In this document: positions 18,469 to 32,892 of the stretch, one piece after another
Numbering within the stretch: the first letter of the stretch is position 1
Layout: every line of letters starts with the position of its first letter
Assembly (NCBI RefSeq): GCF_016798325.1
Contig: NZ_JAERVO010000004.1
Coordinates: 1 to 64,000, forward strand
Direction: 5' to 3'
Length of the DNA: 64,000 nucleotides
Source of the DNA: Marinobacter mangrovi
GTDB lineage: Bacteria > Pseudomonadota > Gammaproteobacteria > Pseudomonadales > Oleiphilaceae
Translations under genes and position numbers: made by a program
Notes under the pieces: model-generated
What the model was told of the DNA's origin: nothing
The model's input: only the letters and a program-made list of their open reading frames with translations
The model's database searches: none

Positions 18469-19956
18469 ATGAGCATGACATCCCTGAACCATCTCCTGAC
18501 CGGTATCGTCGACGTTCCGTCGGTATTCGATGTCACGATTCATGGGCTGACTGCGGATAGCCGCAAAGTTCAATCCGGCGATGCCTTCGTGGCGATCGCA
18601 GGCGCCACTTCGTCAGCGGATCACTATGTGGCCGATGCCATTGAGACGGGCGCCGTTGCCGTCCTGCTCGACGTGGATGACGCCGAGCCGGCCTGTTACG
18701 AGCAGTCGGGGGCTCTGATCGTGGCCGTGCCGTCGCTGAAACAACAGATGGGCGTCATTGCCGATCGATTCTATGGATCACCGTCCAATGAACTGGATGT
18801 GATCGGCGTGACCGGGACTAACGGCAAGACGTCGGTGACCTATTTCGTCAGCCAGCTGCTGAGCGCCGCCGGCCACAGTTGCGGCATCATCGGCACGCTG
18901 GGTTACGGCGTGGGCGGTCAGATGGCGCCGGCGACCCATACCACGCCCGATGTGATCACCATCAACCAGGCGTTGCGCAAGATCCGCGTTTCCGGTGGCA
19001 AGGCCGTGGCGATGGAAGTGTCGTCCCATGCGCTGGATCAGGGACGGGTGAACGATGTGCGCATTCGCGGCGCCATTTTCACCAACCTGACCCGGGATCA
19101 CCTCGACTATCACGGCAGTATGGAGGCCTATGCCGAGGCCAAGAGCCTCCTGTTCCGTCGTGATGGGCTCGAGTTCGCCGTGATCAATTTTGACGATCCG
19201 TTCGGGCGTCAGCTCTACGGCCAGCTGGACGGGCTATGCGACCGGGTCCGCTATAGCCTGCACGAATCCCAGACCGAGCTGTGGCTGAAGTCGCTGACCG
19301 CCCATGCCGATGGTTTCGACGCCACCTTCGACGGCGCCTGGGGTGAGTTCTCGCTGTCGGCGCCGCTGCTGGGAACGTTTAACGTCAGTAATGTGATGGC
19401 GGCGATCGCCACCGCGTTGCAGCTGGGGCTGTCGCGGGATGACGTGGTCTCGGCCGCCAAGAAATTGATGCCTCCGCCGGGCCGGCTTGAAGTGTTTGCC
19501 GGTGCCGCCGGCATTCGCGTGGTGGTGGACTACGCCCATACCCCGGATGCGCTTCAGAACGCCCTGCAGGCTCTCAAGCCGCATGTGGAGGGTGATTTGT
19601 GGTGCGTCTTTGGTTGCGGGGGGGACCGTGATACCGGGAAGCGTCCGGAAATGGCGTCCGTTGCGGAAAAACTGGCGGATCGCATCATCGTGACCGATGA
19701 CAATCCCCGCACCGAAGACCCGGGGGCCATTGTCAGTCAGATCATGGCGGGATTCGCCAACCCCGGCCGGGCCGAGGTGATCCACGATCGGGAAGCCGCG
19801 ATCCGGCAGGCGGTTTTCGAAGCCCTGCCGGGCGATGTGGTTCTGGTGGCTGGAAAAGGGCACGAAACCTATCAGGAAATCCAGGGCGAGCGGCACGATT
19901 TCAGCGATGCCGGCGTCGTGCGTCAGGCGTTGGTCGACAGGGAGGCAGAACAATGA
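18469..19956 (+). CDS. murE: UDP-MurNAc-tripeptide synthetase MurE
   Basis: The 495-residue ligase adds the third amino acid to UDP-MurNAc-L-Ala-D-Glu. GVTGTNGKTSV is the ATP-binding loop, and DNPRTEDP carries the DNPR signature that marks meso-diaminopimelate-specific enzymes, as expected in a Gram-negative bacterium. MEVSSHALDQGR is also conserved. It follows ftsI by three bases and overlaps murF by four. Confidence 0.97.
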   Translation: MSMTSLNHLLTGIVDVPSVFDVTIHGLTADSRKVQSGDAFVAIAGATSSADHYVADAIETGAVAVLLDVDDAEPACYEQSGALIVAVPSLKQQMGVIADRFYGSPSNELDVIGVTGTNGKTSVTYFVSQLLSAAGHSCGIIGTLGYGVGGQMAPATHTTPDVITINQALRKIRVSGGKAVAMEVSSHALDQGRVNDVRIRGAIFTNLTRDHLDYHGSMEAYAEAKSLLFRRDGLEFAVINFDDPFGRQLYGQLDGLCDRVRYSLHESQTELWLKSLTAHADGFDATFDGAWGEFSLSAPLLGTFNVSNVMAAIATALQLGLSRDDVVSAAKKLMPPPGRLEVFAGAAGIRVVVDYAHTPDALQNALQALKPHVEGDLWCVFGCGGDRDTGKRPEMASVAEKLADRIIVTDDNPRTEDPGAIVSQIMAGFANPGRAEVIHDREAAIRQAVFEALPGDVVLVAGKGHETYQEIQGERHDFSDAGVVRQALVDREAEQ

Positions 19957-21320
19957 TGCAGCGGTTCACCCTCCAGGATGCGGCCGAGATGGCCGGTGCC
20001 AGCCCGCAATCGGCGACCGTTGAATTCAGCGGCGTGTCGACCGACACCCGGACGATCAATCCCGGGGATCTTTTCGTCGCCCTGCGCGGTGATCGATTCG
20101 ACGGCCATCTCTATGTGCTGGATGCGGCCCAGGCGGGTGCCGTGGCGGCGGTGGTCGATCAGCCGGTGGACGGCGTCGCGATCCCGCAACTGGTGGTGGA
20201 CGACACCCTCAAGGCGCTGGGTCGCCTGGCGCTGGGCAACCGGCTGGCCAGTTCGGCCCGCTGTGTGGCGGTCACCGGTAGCAGCGGCAAGACCACCGTC
20301 AAGGAAATGCTGGCCAGCATCCTGCGCCACCAGGGTGAAACCCTGGCCACCCAGGGCAACCTGAACAACCACATTGGGGTGCCGCTGACCCTGTTCCGGT
20401 TGTCGCCGGAACATCAGTACGCCGTGATCGAACTGGGTGCTAGCGGGGTCGGCGAGATCGCCTATACCGTCAACCTGGCCCGACCTGAAGTGGCGATGAT
20501 CACCAATGCCGGTGAAGCCCACCTGGAGGGCTTTGGCAGCTATGAGAACATCGTCGAAGGCAAGGGTGAAATCGTGGAGGGTGTCGACCTGGATGGTGCC
20601 GTCGTTCTCAATGCCGACGACCCGGCCTGTCCGATCTGGCGCAAGCGCGCCGGCCAGCGCCGGGTGCTCACGGTGGCAACGACCGACGATAAGGGCGCGG
20701 ACTATCACTATCGTAATGTTCGTTCAGAAAATGGCCAGGTGACCTTCGAGGCAGTCGGTCCGGGCGGCTGGATTGCGCCGGTGCGACTCAACCTCCCGGG
20801 AACCCACAACTTATTGAATGCATTGATGGCCATTGCGGCGACCCGCGAGCTGGGCGCCACCGACGACGCCATCTATCGCGGGCTGGATGAATTAAAACCC
20901 GTTAAAGGTCGACTGGAGCAGATTGAGTTACAGTCCGGCGTCAATCTCATCGATGACAGCTACAACGCCAATCCCACATCGATGAAGGCGGCCGTGGATT
21001 ACCTGTCCCGACAGCCAGGCACGGGCGTGGCGGTGCTCGGATGCATGGCCGAGCTTGGCCCCGACGCCCATAAACTGCATGCCGATATCGGCACGTTTGC
21101 CCGTAAGCAGGGGGTGTCGCATCTGCTGGCGGTCGGACCCAATACCGACGGTTACCTCGCCGGTTTTGGCGAAGGCGGCCAGGCGTTTGCCACCCACGAC
21201 GAGGCGGTGGCTTGGCTGCTCGCGCACCAGGCGGCGCCCATGACCATTCTCGTAAAAGGTTCTCGCAGTTCTGCCATGGATAACGTGGTCAGAGCATTGA
21301 TCAAGAAGGTGAAAGACTGA
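19953..21320 (+). CDS. murF: UDP-MurNAc-tripeptide:D-Ala-D-Ala ligase MurF
   Basis: A 455-residue Mur ligase that adds D-Ala-D-Ala to complete UDP-MurNAc-pentapeptide. The ATP loop is [13 protein letters not shown], and [19 protein letters not shown] is diagnostic for MurF. It overlaps the murE stop (ATGA) and its own stop overlaps the mraY start by one base (TGATG), so the three enzymes are likely made in a coupled way. Confidence 0.97.
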   Translation: MMQRFTLQDAAEMAGASPQSATVEFSGVSTDTRTINPGDLFVALRGDRFDGHLYVLDAAQAGAVAAVVDQPVDGVAIPQLVVDDTLKALGRLALGNRLASSARCVAVTGSSGKTTVKEMLASILRHQGETLATQGNLNNHIGVPLTLFRLSPEHQYAVIELGASGVGEIAYTVNLARPEVAMITNAGEAHLEGFGSYENIVEGKGEIVEGVDLDGAVVLNADDPACPIWRKRAGQRRVLTVATTDDKGADYHYRNVRSENGQVTFEAVGPGGWIAPVRLNLPGTHNLLNALMAIAATRELGATDDAIYRGLDELKPVKGRLEQIELQSGVNLIDDSYNANPTSMKAAVDYLSRQPGTGVAVLGCMAELGPDAHKLHADIGTFARKQGVSHLLAVGPNTDGYLAGFGEGGQAFATHDEAVAWLLAHQAAPMTILVKGSRSSAMDNVVRALIKKVKD

Positions 21321-22405
21321 TGTTGCTCTGGCTAGCAGACTTCCTCGCGCAGTATTTTGACGAGCTGACGGTCTTCCGTTACCTCACCCTGCGAGGCATT
21401 CTCGGCGTGCTGACGGCACTGCTGATCGCATTGATTATCGGGCCCTACATGATCCGCAAGCTGGGTCAGTACCAGATTGGTCAGGCGGTGCGGGACGACG
21501 GCCCGCAAACCCACCTGAGCAAGGCCGGTACGCCCACGATGGGGGGCTCGCTGATCCTCGTGGCGATCGCGGTCAGCACCCTGCTCTGGGCCGACCTGAC
21601 CAACCGCTATGTCTGGATCACCCTGCTGGTGACGCTGCTGTTCGGGGCCGTCGGCTGGGTGGACGACTATCGCAAGGTGGTCGAGCGGAACCCGCGGGGC
21701 CTGCCGGCACGCTGGAAGTATCTCTGGCAGTCCGTGATTGGCGCTGGTGCGGCTATTGCCCTGTTCTATTCATCGAGCCTGCCGCAGGAAACATCGCTGT
21801 ACCTGCCGTTCTTCAAGAACGTCAGCATTGTGATGGGGCCCGCCGCCTTTATCCTGCTGACCTATTTCGTGATTGTGGGCAGCAGCAACGCCGTCAACCT
21901 GACTGACGGACTGGATGGGCTGGCGATCATGCCGACGGTCATGGTGGCCGCGGCCCTGGCCATCTTCTGTTATCTGTCCGGCCACGCGCAATTCGCCTCT
22001 TATCTGCTGATCCCGCACCTGCCGGGCAGCGGCGAGCTGATCGTGTTCTGTGGTTCTCTGGTCGGCGCCGGGTTGGGCTTCCTCTGGTTCAACACCTATC
22101 CCGCCCAGGTCTTTATGGGCGATGTGGGCGCGTTGGCGCTGGGTGCCGCGCTGGGTGTCGTGGCGGTGATCGTTCGCCAGGAGTTGGTGCTGTTCATTAT
22201 GGGCGGCGTGTTCGTGATGGAAACGGTTTCGGTGATCCTGCAGGTGGCATCCTACCGCCTGACCGGGCGGCGCATCTTCCGGATGGCGCCGTTGCATCAC
22301 CATTTTGAATTGAAGGGCTGGCCCGAGCCGCGCGTCATCGTGCGGTTTTGGGTCGTGACGGTGGTTCTGGTCCTGGTTGGACTGGCCACGTTGAAGATTC
22401 GTTAA
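21320..22405 (+). CDS. mraY: phospho-N-acetylmuramoyl-pentapeptide transferase
   Basis: The 361-residue membrane enzyme transfers phospho-MurNAc-pentapeptide to undecaprenyl phosphate, forming lipid I. Ten transmembrane helices are expected. Catalytic-site motifs are GGSLILVA near helix 3, [10 protein letters not shown] (Asp-Asp), [10 protein letters not shown] and the [13 protein letters not shown] histidine loop. Length equals the E. coli enzyme. It acts just before MurG in the lipid cycle. Confidence 0.98.
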   Translation: MLLWLADFLAQYFDELTVFRYLTLRGILGVLTALLIALIIGPYMIRKLGQYQIGQAVRDDGPQTHLSKAGTPTMGGSLILVAIAVSTLLWADLTNRYVWITLLVTLLFGAVGWVDDYRKVVERNPRGLPARWKYLWQSVIGAGAAIALFYSSSLPQETSLYLPFFKNVSIVMGPAAFILLTYFVIVGSSNAVNLTDGLDGLAIMPTVMVAAALAIFCYLSGHAQFASYLLIPHLPGSGELIVFCGSLVGAGLGFLWFNTYPAQVFMGDVGALALGAALGVVAVIVRQELVLFIMGGVFVMETVSVILQVASYRLTGRRIFRMAPLHHHFELKGWPEPRVIVRFWVVTVVLVLVGLATLKIR

Positions 22406-22420
22406 GCGGTTGGATCGTCG

Positions 22421-23764
22421 ATGAGTGTCATTGTTTCAGATCGTCGCACATTGATCGTAGGGCTTGGTAAGACCGGGCTCTCGTGCGTGCGCTACCTGTG
22501 TGAACAGGGGCGGTCTGTTGCCGTGGCGGATTCCCGGCAGCAACCGCCGGGCCTGGACGAATTGCGCCAGAACTGGCCGGACGTGCCGGTTCATTTGGGT
22601 GAATTCGATGCCGAGTTGTTTGCCGGCTTTAACGAGCTGGTGGTCAGCCCCGGTATCAGCATTGCGACTCCGGCGATCAAGGAAGCCAAGGAGAAAGGCG
22701 CGCACATTCGGGGGGATATCGACCTGTTCAGCGAGGCGGCCCGGGCCCCGATCGTGGCGATCACCGGTTCCAACGGCAAGACGACCGTCACCACCCTGGT
22801 GGGCGAAATGGCCCGCGGTGCCGGAGTGAACGTCGCGGTCGGTGGCAACATCGGCACGCCGGCGCTGGATCTGCTGGCGGAGGACGTCGAGCTGTACGTG
22901 CTCGAACTGTCCAGCTTCCAGTTGGAAACCACCGAAGAGCTGAACGCCGCGGCGGCGACCATCCTCAACGTGACCGACGACCATATGGATCGCTATCCCA
23001 CCAAGATGGCGTATTTCCAGGCCAAGCAGCGCATCTACAACGGCTGCGAGAAGGCGGTGATCAACCTGGACGATGCCCTGAGCCAGCCCATGGCCCGGGA
23101 CAACCTGACGTTCCGTTGTTATGGCGAACACCGCATCAACCCGGACACCTTCAGCCTGCGTGAGGACGACGGTCAGCTCTGGATCACCTACGGCTTCGAT
23201 AACCTGATCCGCGCCGATGAGCTGCGGTTGATCGGTCGCCACAATCTGCTGAATGTGATGGCAGCGCTGGCATTGGGGGACTGTGTGGGGCTCCCGATGG
23301 AGGCCATGTTGAACGTCGCCCGCCAGTTCGAGGGGCTGCCTCACCGTTGCCAGTTTGTCCGCACGTTGAATGGCGTGGAGTACATCAACGACTCCAAGGG
23401 CACCAACGTGGGAGCCACCGTGGCGGCTCTGGAAAGCCTGCGGCCGGCCCGGGGCAAGCTGGTACTGATTGCCGGCGGTGACGGTAAAGGCGCCGATTTC
23501 ACACCGCTGAAGGCGCCGGTGCGCCAAAGCTGCCGGGCAGTCATGGTATTTGGCAAGGACGCGGGCCTGCTGGAAGAGACTCTGTCCAGCGAGGCCGATG
23601 TGCGCCGCGTGGATGATCTGGCCGGCGCGGTCCGTGAAGCAAGCCAGTTGGCTCAACCGGGCGATCGCGTCCTGTTGTCGCCGGCCTGTGCCAGCCTGGA
23701 CATGTTCACCAATTACGAGGCGCGCGGTGCTGCCTTTATTGAGCAGGTGGAGGCGCTGTCATGA
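22421..23764 (+). CDS. murD: UDP-N-acetylmuramoylalanine--D-glutamate ligase
   Basis: The 447-residue Mur ligase adds D-glutamate to UDP-MurNAc-L-alanine. It has an N-terminal Rossmann-like domain (VGLGKTGLSCVRYL), the ATP loop ITGSNGKTTVTTL, the ELSSFQLETT segment and the C-terminal AGGDGKGADF and LLSPACASLDMFTNYEARG motifs. It starts 15 bases after mraY and overlaps ftsW by four bases. Confidence 0.97.
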   Translation: MSVIVSDRRTLIVGLGKTGLSCVRYLCEQGRSVAVADSRQQPPGLDELRQNWPDVPVHLGEFDAELFAGFNELVVSPGISIATPAIKEAKEKGAHIRGDIDLFSEAARAPIVAITGSNGKTTVTTLVGEMARGAGVNVAVGGNIGTPALDLLAEDVELYVLELSSFQLETTEELNAAAATILNVTDDHMDRYPTKMAYFQAKQRIYNGCEKAVINLDDALSQPMARDNLTFRCYGEHRINPDTFSLREDDGQLWITYGFDNLIRADELRLIGRHNLLNVMAALALGDCVGLPMEAMLNVARQFEGLPHRCQFVRTLNGVEYINDSKGTNVGATVAALESLRPARGKLVLIAGGDGKGADFTPLKAPVRQSCRAVMVFGKDAGLLEETLSSEADVRRVDDLAGAVREASQLAQPGDRVLLSPACASLDMFTNYEARGAAFIEQVEALS

Positions 23765-24963
23765 ACGCAACGCTTGCCATGAAGCTCCCCCGTACCGGCG
23801 GCCTGCAACCGCTGCCGCTGTTGATTTTCAGTGCTGTGACGCTGTTGCTGATCGGCGTGGTGATGATTGGCTCTGCGTCCATGGATACCGCGGCGCAGAA
23901 CATGGATAACGCCTACTACTACATCAGCCGGCAGTTCGTGTATGCCTTTATGGGCGCTGCACTCTGCCTGGTGGTGGCCAACGTGCCCCTGAGCTGGTGG
24001 GAGCGCAGCGGCTGGCTGTTGCTGGGCATCGGTTTGTTGACCCTGGCGCTGGTGTTGACGCCGCTGGGTCGGACGGTCAATGGCTCGACCCGCTGGATTC
24101 CGCTGGGCCTGTTCAACGTGCAGGTGTCCGAGGTAGCCAAGATATGCCTGATCGCCTACCTCGCCGGTTATGTGGTGCGCCGCCGCGACGAACTGGTGAA
24201 TACCTGGTTCGGCTTCCTCAAGCCGGTGCTGGTGCTCGGTTTTGCATCCATGCTGTTGGTCATCGAGCCGGACTTCGGTGCGACGGTCGTGCTGATGACC
24301 GCGGCGCTGGGCATGATCTTCCTGTCCGGCGTGCGCCTGAGCCGCTTCCTGCCGCTGATCGCCGTGTGCCTGGCTTTGGGTGTGGCGCTGGTGGTGTTCC
24401 AGCCCTACCGGCTGAAGCGGGTGGTGTCGTATCTCGATCCCTGGCAGGACCAGTTCGACACCGGCTACCAGTTGACCCAGTCGCTGATCGCCTTCGGCCG
24501 GGGCGAATGGTTTGGTGTCGGACTGGGCAATTCGGTGCAGAAGCTCTTCTATCTGCCGGAGGCCCACACCGACTTTATCTTCGCGATCATCGCCGAGGAA
24601 TTCGGACTGATCGGCTCGCTGTGCATCCTGTTGCTGTTTGGGCTGCTGGTGTGGGTGGGACTGGTGATTTCGCGCCGCGCCGAGCAGGCGGGGATGCCGT
24701 TTGCGTCCTGTTTCGGCTACGGCCTGACGCTGCTGATCGGCCTGCAGGCGGCGATCAACATCGCGGTGAATACGGGCCTGTTGCCCACCAAGGGGCTGAC
24801 CTTGCCGCTGGTCAGTTATGGCGGCAGCAGTCTGCTGGCCACCTGTGTCTGTGTCGGGGTTCTGGCGCGCATCGAGATGGAGCGTCTGGACAAGCTGGAG
24901 CAGGCCAGCGAGGCCGGTAAAGGCAAGGCGAAAACCAAAGGAGGGGCCAGTTATGACGACTAG
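23761..24963 (+). CDS. ftsW: peptidoglycan glycosyltransferase FtsW
   Basis: A 400-residue SEDS-family membrane protein that polymerises lipid II at the septum together with FtsI. About ten transmembrane helices are visible. Family motifs include GSTRWIPLGLFNVQVSEVAK, LVIEPDFGATVV with the functionally important Glu-x-Asp region, AIIAEEFGLIG and KGLTLPLVSYGGSSLL. The stop region overlaps the murG start by 11 bases. Confidence 0.97.
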   Translation: MNATLAMKLPRTGGLQPLPLLIFSAVTLLLIGVVMIGSASMDTAAQNMDNAYYYISRQFVYAFMGAALCLVVANVPLSWWERSGWLLLGIGLLTLALVLTPLGRTVNGSTRWIPLGLFNVQVSEVAKICLIAYLAGYVVRRRDELVNTWFGFLKPVLVLGFASMLLVIEPDFGATVVLMTAALGMIFLSGVRLSRFLPLIAVCLALGVALVVFQPYRLKRVVSYLDPWQDQFDTGYQLTQSLIAFGRGEWFGVGLGNSVQKLFYLPEAHTDFIFAIIAEEFGLIGSLCILLLFGLLVWVGLVISRRAEQAGMPFASCFGYGLTLLIGLQAAINIAVNTGLLPTKGLTLPLVSYGGSSLLATCVCVGVLARIEMERLDKLEQASEAGKGKAKTKGGASYDD

Positions 24964-26027
24964 GCGCTTCCTGATCATGGCCGGTGGCACCGGCGGGCAC
25001 GTGTTCCCGGCGCTGGCAACAGCCCGTCGTCTGCAGGAACAGGGCCATGAGGTGTTTTGGCTCGGCTCCCGCGGCGGTATGGAAGAGCGGCTTATCGGCG
25101 AAACGGATATCCCGATGGCAACGATTACCGTCTCCGGACTGCGCGGTAAGGGCCGGCTGGCTCTGCTGCTGGCACCGTTCAAGCTGGGGCGGGCACTGGT
25201 CCAGGCGATGGGTGTCATGCGCCGAATCAAACCGCATTGCGTGATCGGTATGGGCGGCTTTGTAACCGGTCCTGGCGGTGTGGCGGCCTGGCTGACCCGG
25301 ACGCCACTGCTGGTTCACGAGCAGAACGCGATCGCCGGCATGACCAACCGGATCCTGGCCCGCTTTGCCGAGACGGTGATGGAGGCGTTTCCCGGCAGCT
25401 TTGGCAAGCAGGTGGTGACTCGCTATACCGGCAACCCGGTACGGGGCGACCTGGCCCAAATGGCGGCGCCGGAGGCCCGGTTTGCCGAGCGGAATGGACC
25501 GGTTCGTCTGCTGGTACTGGGCGGCAGTCTCGGAGCCCAGGCGATCAATACGACGCTGCCGCGTGCACTGGCGTTGATGCCGGAAGACCAGCGCCCCACC
25601 GTGCGTCACCAGTGCGGAACGCGCAATCTGGAGACCACCGAGGCGGCCTATGAGGCGGCGGATGTGACGGCGACGTTGGAGCCGTTTATCAGCGACATGG
25701 CCGAGGCCTATGGTTGGGCCGACATCGTGTTGTGCCGGGCCGGGGCGTTGACGATTGCCGAGCTCTGCGCGGTGGGGCTGGGCGCCATTCTGGTGCCGTT
25801 CCCCCACGCGGTGGACGATCACCAGACCCTGAACGGGCAGCAAATGGTACAGGCGGGGGCAGCGATCCTGATCCCGCAGAGCAAACTGACAGATGACGTG
25901 TTGGCCGACACCCTGAGCACCCTCTGCAGCGACCGCCAGAAGGTGGCGGCGCTGGCGGACGCGGCCCGCTCACTGGCCCGGGCCGACGCTACGGAGCGAG
26001 TTGTGAATTATTGTCTGGAGGCGGCCC

Positions 26028-26035
<8 letters not shown>
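24953..26035 (+). CDS. murG: UDP-GlcNAc--lipid I N-acetylglucosaminyltransferase MurG
   Basis: The 360-residue peripheral membrane enzyme adds GlcNAc to lipid I to make lipid [16 protein letters not shown] is the N-terminal glycine-rich loop, followed by [39 protein letters not shown] and [11 protein letters not shown] of the UDP-GlcNAc site. I chose ATG 24953, which follows AGGAGGGG and lies within the end of ftsW. A longer reading frame upstream is only ftsW shadow. Confidence 0.97.
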
Positions 26036-29270
<3,235 letters not shown>

Positions 29271-29290
29271 ACCATTCAATTGGTGAGCAC

Positions 29291-30526
29291 ATGTCAGGGG
29301 ATGAAACGGAAAACATGATTGTCGGCCTGGATATTGGCACCTCCAAGGTGGTGGCCATTGTCGGCAAGCGCAAACTCGACGGCACGATCGAGATCGTCGG
29401 GATCGGATCCAATCCGTCCCGCGGTCTCAAGCGCGGTGTGGTGGTGAACATCGAAACCACGGTGCACGCGATCCAGCGGGCGGTCGAGGAAGCCGAGCTG
29501 ATGGCCGGATGCCGTATCCATTCGGTCTACGCCGGTATTGCGGGCAGTCATATCCGCAGCCTCAACTCCCACGGCATTGTGGCGATCCGGGATCGGGAAG
29601 TGACCCAGGCCGATATCGACCGGGTCATCGATGCGGCCCAGGCCGTCGCGATTCCGGCGGACCAGAAAGTGCTCCACATCCTGCCCCAGGAATTCGTGAT
29701 CGATAACCAGGAGGGCATCAAGGAGCCCCTGGGCATGTCCGGTGTGCGTCTGGAAGCCAAGGTGCATCTGGTGACCTGCGCGGTGAATGCGTCGCAGAAC
29801 ATCGAGAAATGCGTGCGCCGCTGTGGCCTGGATGTGGACGACATCATCCTCGAGCAACTGGCGTCCAGCTACGCCGTGCTGACCGAGGACGAAAAGGAAC
29901 TGGGCGTGTGCGTGGTGGACATCGGCGGTGGCACCACCGATATCGCCGTCTTCACCGGCGGCGCGATCCGGCACACGGCGGTCATTCCGATTGCCGGTGA
30001 CCAGGTCACCAACGACATTGCCATGGCCCTGCGGACCCCCACGCAGAACGCCGAGGAAATCAAGATCAAGTACGCCTGCGCGCTGACTCAGCTGGCCGGT
30101 GCCGATGAAACCATCAAGGTGCCGAGCGTGGGCGAACGTGCGCCGCGGGATCTGTCGCGCCAGGCGCTGGCCGAGGTGGTCGAGCCGCGCTACGAGGAGC
30201 TGTTCACCCTGGTGCAGGCGGAACTGCGCCGCTCGGGCTTTGAAGAGATGATTCCGGCCGGGATCGTCATCACGGGCGGCTCGTCCACGATGGAAGGTGT
30301 CGTGGAACTGGCCGAAGAAATTTTCCACATGCCGGTGCGCTTGGCGTCACCGCAGGCCGTGTCCGGCATGACCGATGTAGTCAATAACCCGATCTACGCC
30401 ACGGGTGTCGGGTTGTTGATCTACGGGTTCCGCCAGATGGATCTGGGTAAGGGGCCGGTGCTCAAGCAGGAGGATGCCCCCTCTCTGCTGGAGCGCATGA
30501 AAGCCTGGTTCACAGGGAATTTCTGA
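29291..30526 (+). CDS. ftsA: cell division protein FtsA
   Basis: The 411-residue actin-like ATPase tethers FtsZ to the membrane. GLDIGTSKVVAIVG is the phosphate-1 loop, VVDIGGGTTDIAVF the phosphate-2 loop and IVITGGSSTMEGV the adenosine motif; the SHUTTLE-like 1C domain lies between. The C-terminus LLERMKAWFTGNF is the amphipathic membrane-targeting helix. It lies 110 bases before ftsZ. Confidence 0.97.
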   Translation: MSGDETENMIVGLDIGTSKVVAIVGKRKLDGTIEIVGIGSNPSRGLKRGVVVNIETTVHAIQRAVEEAELMAGCRIHSVYAGIAGSHIRSLNSHGIVAIRDREVTQADIDRVIDAAQAVAIPADQKVLHILPQEFVIDNQEGIKEPLGMSGVRLEAKVHLVTCAVNASQNIEKCVRRCGLDVDDIILEQLASSYAVLTEDEKELGVCVVDIGGGTTDIAVFTGGAIRHTAVIPIAGDQVTNDIAMALRTPTQNAEEIKIKYACALTQLAGADETIKVPSVGERAPRDLSRQALAEVVEPRYEELFTLVQAELRRSGFEEMIPAGIVITGGSSTMEGVVELAEEIFHMPVRLASPQAVSGMTDVVNNPIYATGVGLLIYGFRQMDLGKGPVLKQEDAPSLLERMKAWFTGNF

Positions 30527-30636
30527 CGAACCCGGGAAACGTGGCATGACCGGCATTGCCGGAGCAGTAAAAACGAAGGTCTCTCGAAAAAATATCGGTC
30601 ACCGAAGGCCGGAAAGATAACGAAGGAGTAGGGGAA

Positions 30637-31794
30637 ATGTTCGAACTGGTCGATAACGTTCAACAGAACGCAGTCATTAAAGTCATTGGCGTCGGTGGTG
30701 GTGGCGGTAATGCCGTCCGTCACATGCTCACCAGCGACATCGAAGGTGTGGAATTCATCTGCGCCAACACAGACGCCCAGGCCCTGGCCGATATGGGCGC
30801 AAAACAGGTCATCCAGCTGGGTGGCAACATCACCAAGGGGCTGGGAGCCGGTGCCAACCCGGAAGTCGGTCGCCAGGCCGCCCTGGAAGACCGTGACCGC
30901 ATCGCCGAGGCGCTGCAAGGCGCAGACATGGTGTTCATCACCGCGGGTATGGGTGGCGGAACCGGAACCGGTGCAGCGCCGATCGTGGCCGAAGTGGCCC
31001 GCGAGCTGGGCATCCTGACCGTCGCGGTCGTCACCAAGCCGTTCACCTTCGAAGGTGGCAAGCGGATGACGGTTGCCGAGTCCGGTCTGAAAGATCTGGA
31101 AGACAGCGTCGACTCGCTGATTACGATTCCTAACGAAAAACTGCTTGCAGTTATGGGTAAGAAGACTAGTCTGCTCGATGCCTTCGCGGCCGCCAACGAC
31201 GTGCTGTTGGGCGCCGTACAGGGCATTGCCGACCTGATTACCCGCAACGGCATGATCAACGTCGACTTTGCCGACGTGAAAACCGTGATGTCCGAGATGG
31301 GCATGGCGATGATGGGGACGGCCCGCGCCACGGGCGAGAATCGCGCCCGCGAAGCCGCCGAAGCCGCTGTACGCAGCCCGCTGCTGGAAGACATCAACCT
31401 GCAGGGCGCGAAAGGCATCCTGGTCAACATCACCGCTGGTATGGACCTCAACCTGGGCGAATTCTCCGAGGTGGGCGACATTGTTCGCGAGTTTGCCTCT
31501 GACGCCGCCACTGTGGTTGTGGGCACCGTGATCGATCCGGAAATGACCGACGAGCTGAAGGTGACCGTGGTTGCAACCGGCCTGGGTGGCGAGCGCGACA
31601 AGCCGACCAAGGTGGTCGACAACACCCGCACCCTGGATGGCAAGACAGACTATCACCAGCTGGATCGTCCGGCGGTCCTGCGTCGTCGCGCCGTTGCCAA
31701 TGGCAATGTGGCGATCGATCAGGAGCGTGACGGCGAAGAGCAGAGTGTGGATTATCTCGATATTCCCGCATTCCTGCGCCGTCAGGCGGATTGA
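30637..31794 (+). CDS. ftsZ: cell division protein FtsZ
   Basis: The 385-residue tubulin-like GTPase forms the division ring. VGGGGGNAVRHM is the N-terminal GTP-binding loop, GMGGGTGTGAAP the tubulin signature and NVDFADVKTVM the T7 region for hydrolysis across the filament. A linker of about 50 residues ends in the conserved tail DYLDIPAFLRRQAD that binds FtsA and ZipA. GAAGGAG stands shortly before the ATG. Confidence 0.98.
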   Translation: MFELVDNVQQNAVIKVIGVGGGGGNAVRHMLTSDIEGVEFICANTDAQALADMGAKQVIQLGGNITKGLGAGANPEVGRQAALEDRDRIAEALQGADMVFITAGMGGGTGTGAAPIVAEVARELGILTVAVVTKPFTFEGGKRMTVAESGLKDLEDSVDSLITIPNEKLLAVMGKKTSLLDAFAAANDVLLGAVQGIADLITRNGMINVDFADVKTVMSEMGMAMMGTARATGENRAREAAEAAVRSPLLEDINLQGAKGILVNITAGMDLNLGEFSEVGDIVREFASDAATVVVGTVIDPEMTDELKVTVVATGLGGERDKPTKVVDNTRTLDGKTDYHQLDRPAVLRRRAVANGNVAIDQERDGEEQSVDYLDIPAFLRRQAD

Positions 31795-31964
31795 TAAGCT
31801 GTCTCAATAGGGATTCGGGATAGAATAGAAAGAAGCTAGAAAGGTCATAGTCATAGCCTTCGGACATTACCGATTGGTTAAATGGTGTTCAGTAGGACTT
31901 TCTGGTAAGCTTCGCGCAGTTTTTGCCCGAATAATATCTAACATTTGTGACGGATTTTTGTACG

Positions 31965-32882
31965 ATGATCAGACAACGTACGCTCAAAAACACCATCCGT
32001 GCGACCGGTGTCGGTTTGCACTCGGGTGAGAAAGTCTATCTGACGCTCAAGCCTGCGCCGGTCGAGACAGGGATTGTGTTTCGGCGGACGGATCTGGATC
32101 CGGTTGTCGAGATCAAGGCGTGCGCTGAGAACGTCGGCGAAACCATGCTGTCCACGACACTGGTCAAGAACGGTGTCCGCGTGGCAACCGTCGAGCACCT
32201 ACTCTCTGCTATGGCGGGGCTGGGCATCGACAACTGCTTCGTGGAGCTGAGTGCGGCCGAAGTGCCCATCATGGACGGCAGTGCCGGGCCTTTCGTCTTT
32301 CTCCTGCAATCGGCGGGCATTGCCGAGCAGGACGCGGCCAAGCGCTTCATCCGCATCAAGCGGGAAGTGACGCTGGAAGAAGACGACAAAAAGGCGACGT
32401 TCCTGCCGTTTGAAGGCTTCAAGGTCAGTTTCGGCATCGACTTTGACCATCCGGTCTTCAAGGGCCGTGCCCAGAACGCCACGGTAGACTTTTCCAGCAC
32501 GTCGTTCGTGAAGGAAGTCAGCCGGGCCCGCACCTTCGGGTTCATGCGTGACATCGAGAAGTTGCGCTCCATGAACCTGGCGCTGGGCGGCAGCGTGGAC
32601 AACGCCATCGTCGTTGACGACTACAAAATCCTCAACGAAGACGGCTTGCGTTACGAAGATGAGTTCGTCAAGCACAAGGTACTGGACGCCATCGGTGACC
32701 TGTACCTGCTGGGCAACAGCCTGATTGGCGAATTCCGCGGCGTGAAGTCAGGTCACGACCTGAACAACAAGCTGCTGCGCAAGCTGCTGGCTGAAGAAGA
32801 TGCGTGGGAAGTGGTGACCTTCGAAGACGAGGCCACGGCTCCGATTTCGTATCTCAAGCCCGTTCTCGCGTCACAGGCCTGA
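31965..32882 (+). CDS. lpxC: UDP-3-O-acyl-N-acetylglucosamine deacetylase
   Basis: The 305-residue zinc enzyme performs the committed step of lipid A synthesis. Zinc ligands are His78 (TVEHL), His237 and Asp241 (HKVLD), with His264 (SGHDLNNK) as the general acid. I chose ATG 31965 because the protein then begins [10 protein letters not shown] like E. coli LpxC; a GTG six codons earlier is less likely. The 170 bases after ftsZ probably hold its own promoter, but I could not settle on one, and no terminator is clear. Confidence 0.97.
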   Translation: MIRQRTLKNTIRATGVGLHSGEKVYLTLKPAPVETGIVFRRTDLDPVVEIKACAENVGETMLSTTLVKNGVRVATVEHLLSAMAGLGIDNCFVELSAAEVPIMDGSAGPFVFLLQSAGIAEQDAAKRFIRIKREVTLEEDDKKATFLPFEGFKVSFGIDFDHPVFKGRAQNATVDFSSTSFVKEVSRARTFGFMRDIEKLRSMNLALGGSVDNAIVVDDYKILNEDGLRYEDEFVKHKVLDAIGDLYLLGNSLIGEFRGVKSGHDLNNKLLRKLLAEEDAWEVVTFEDEATAPISYLKPVLASQA

Positions 32883-32892
32883 GGCAGGATAC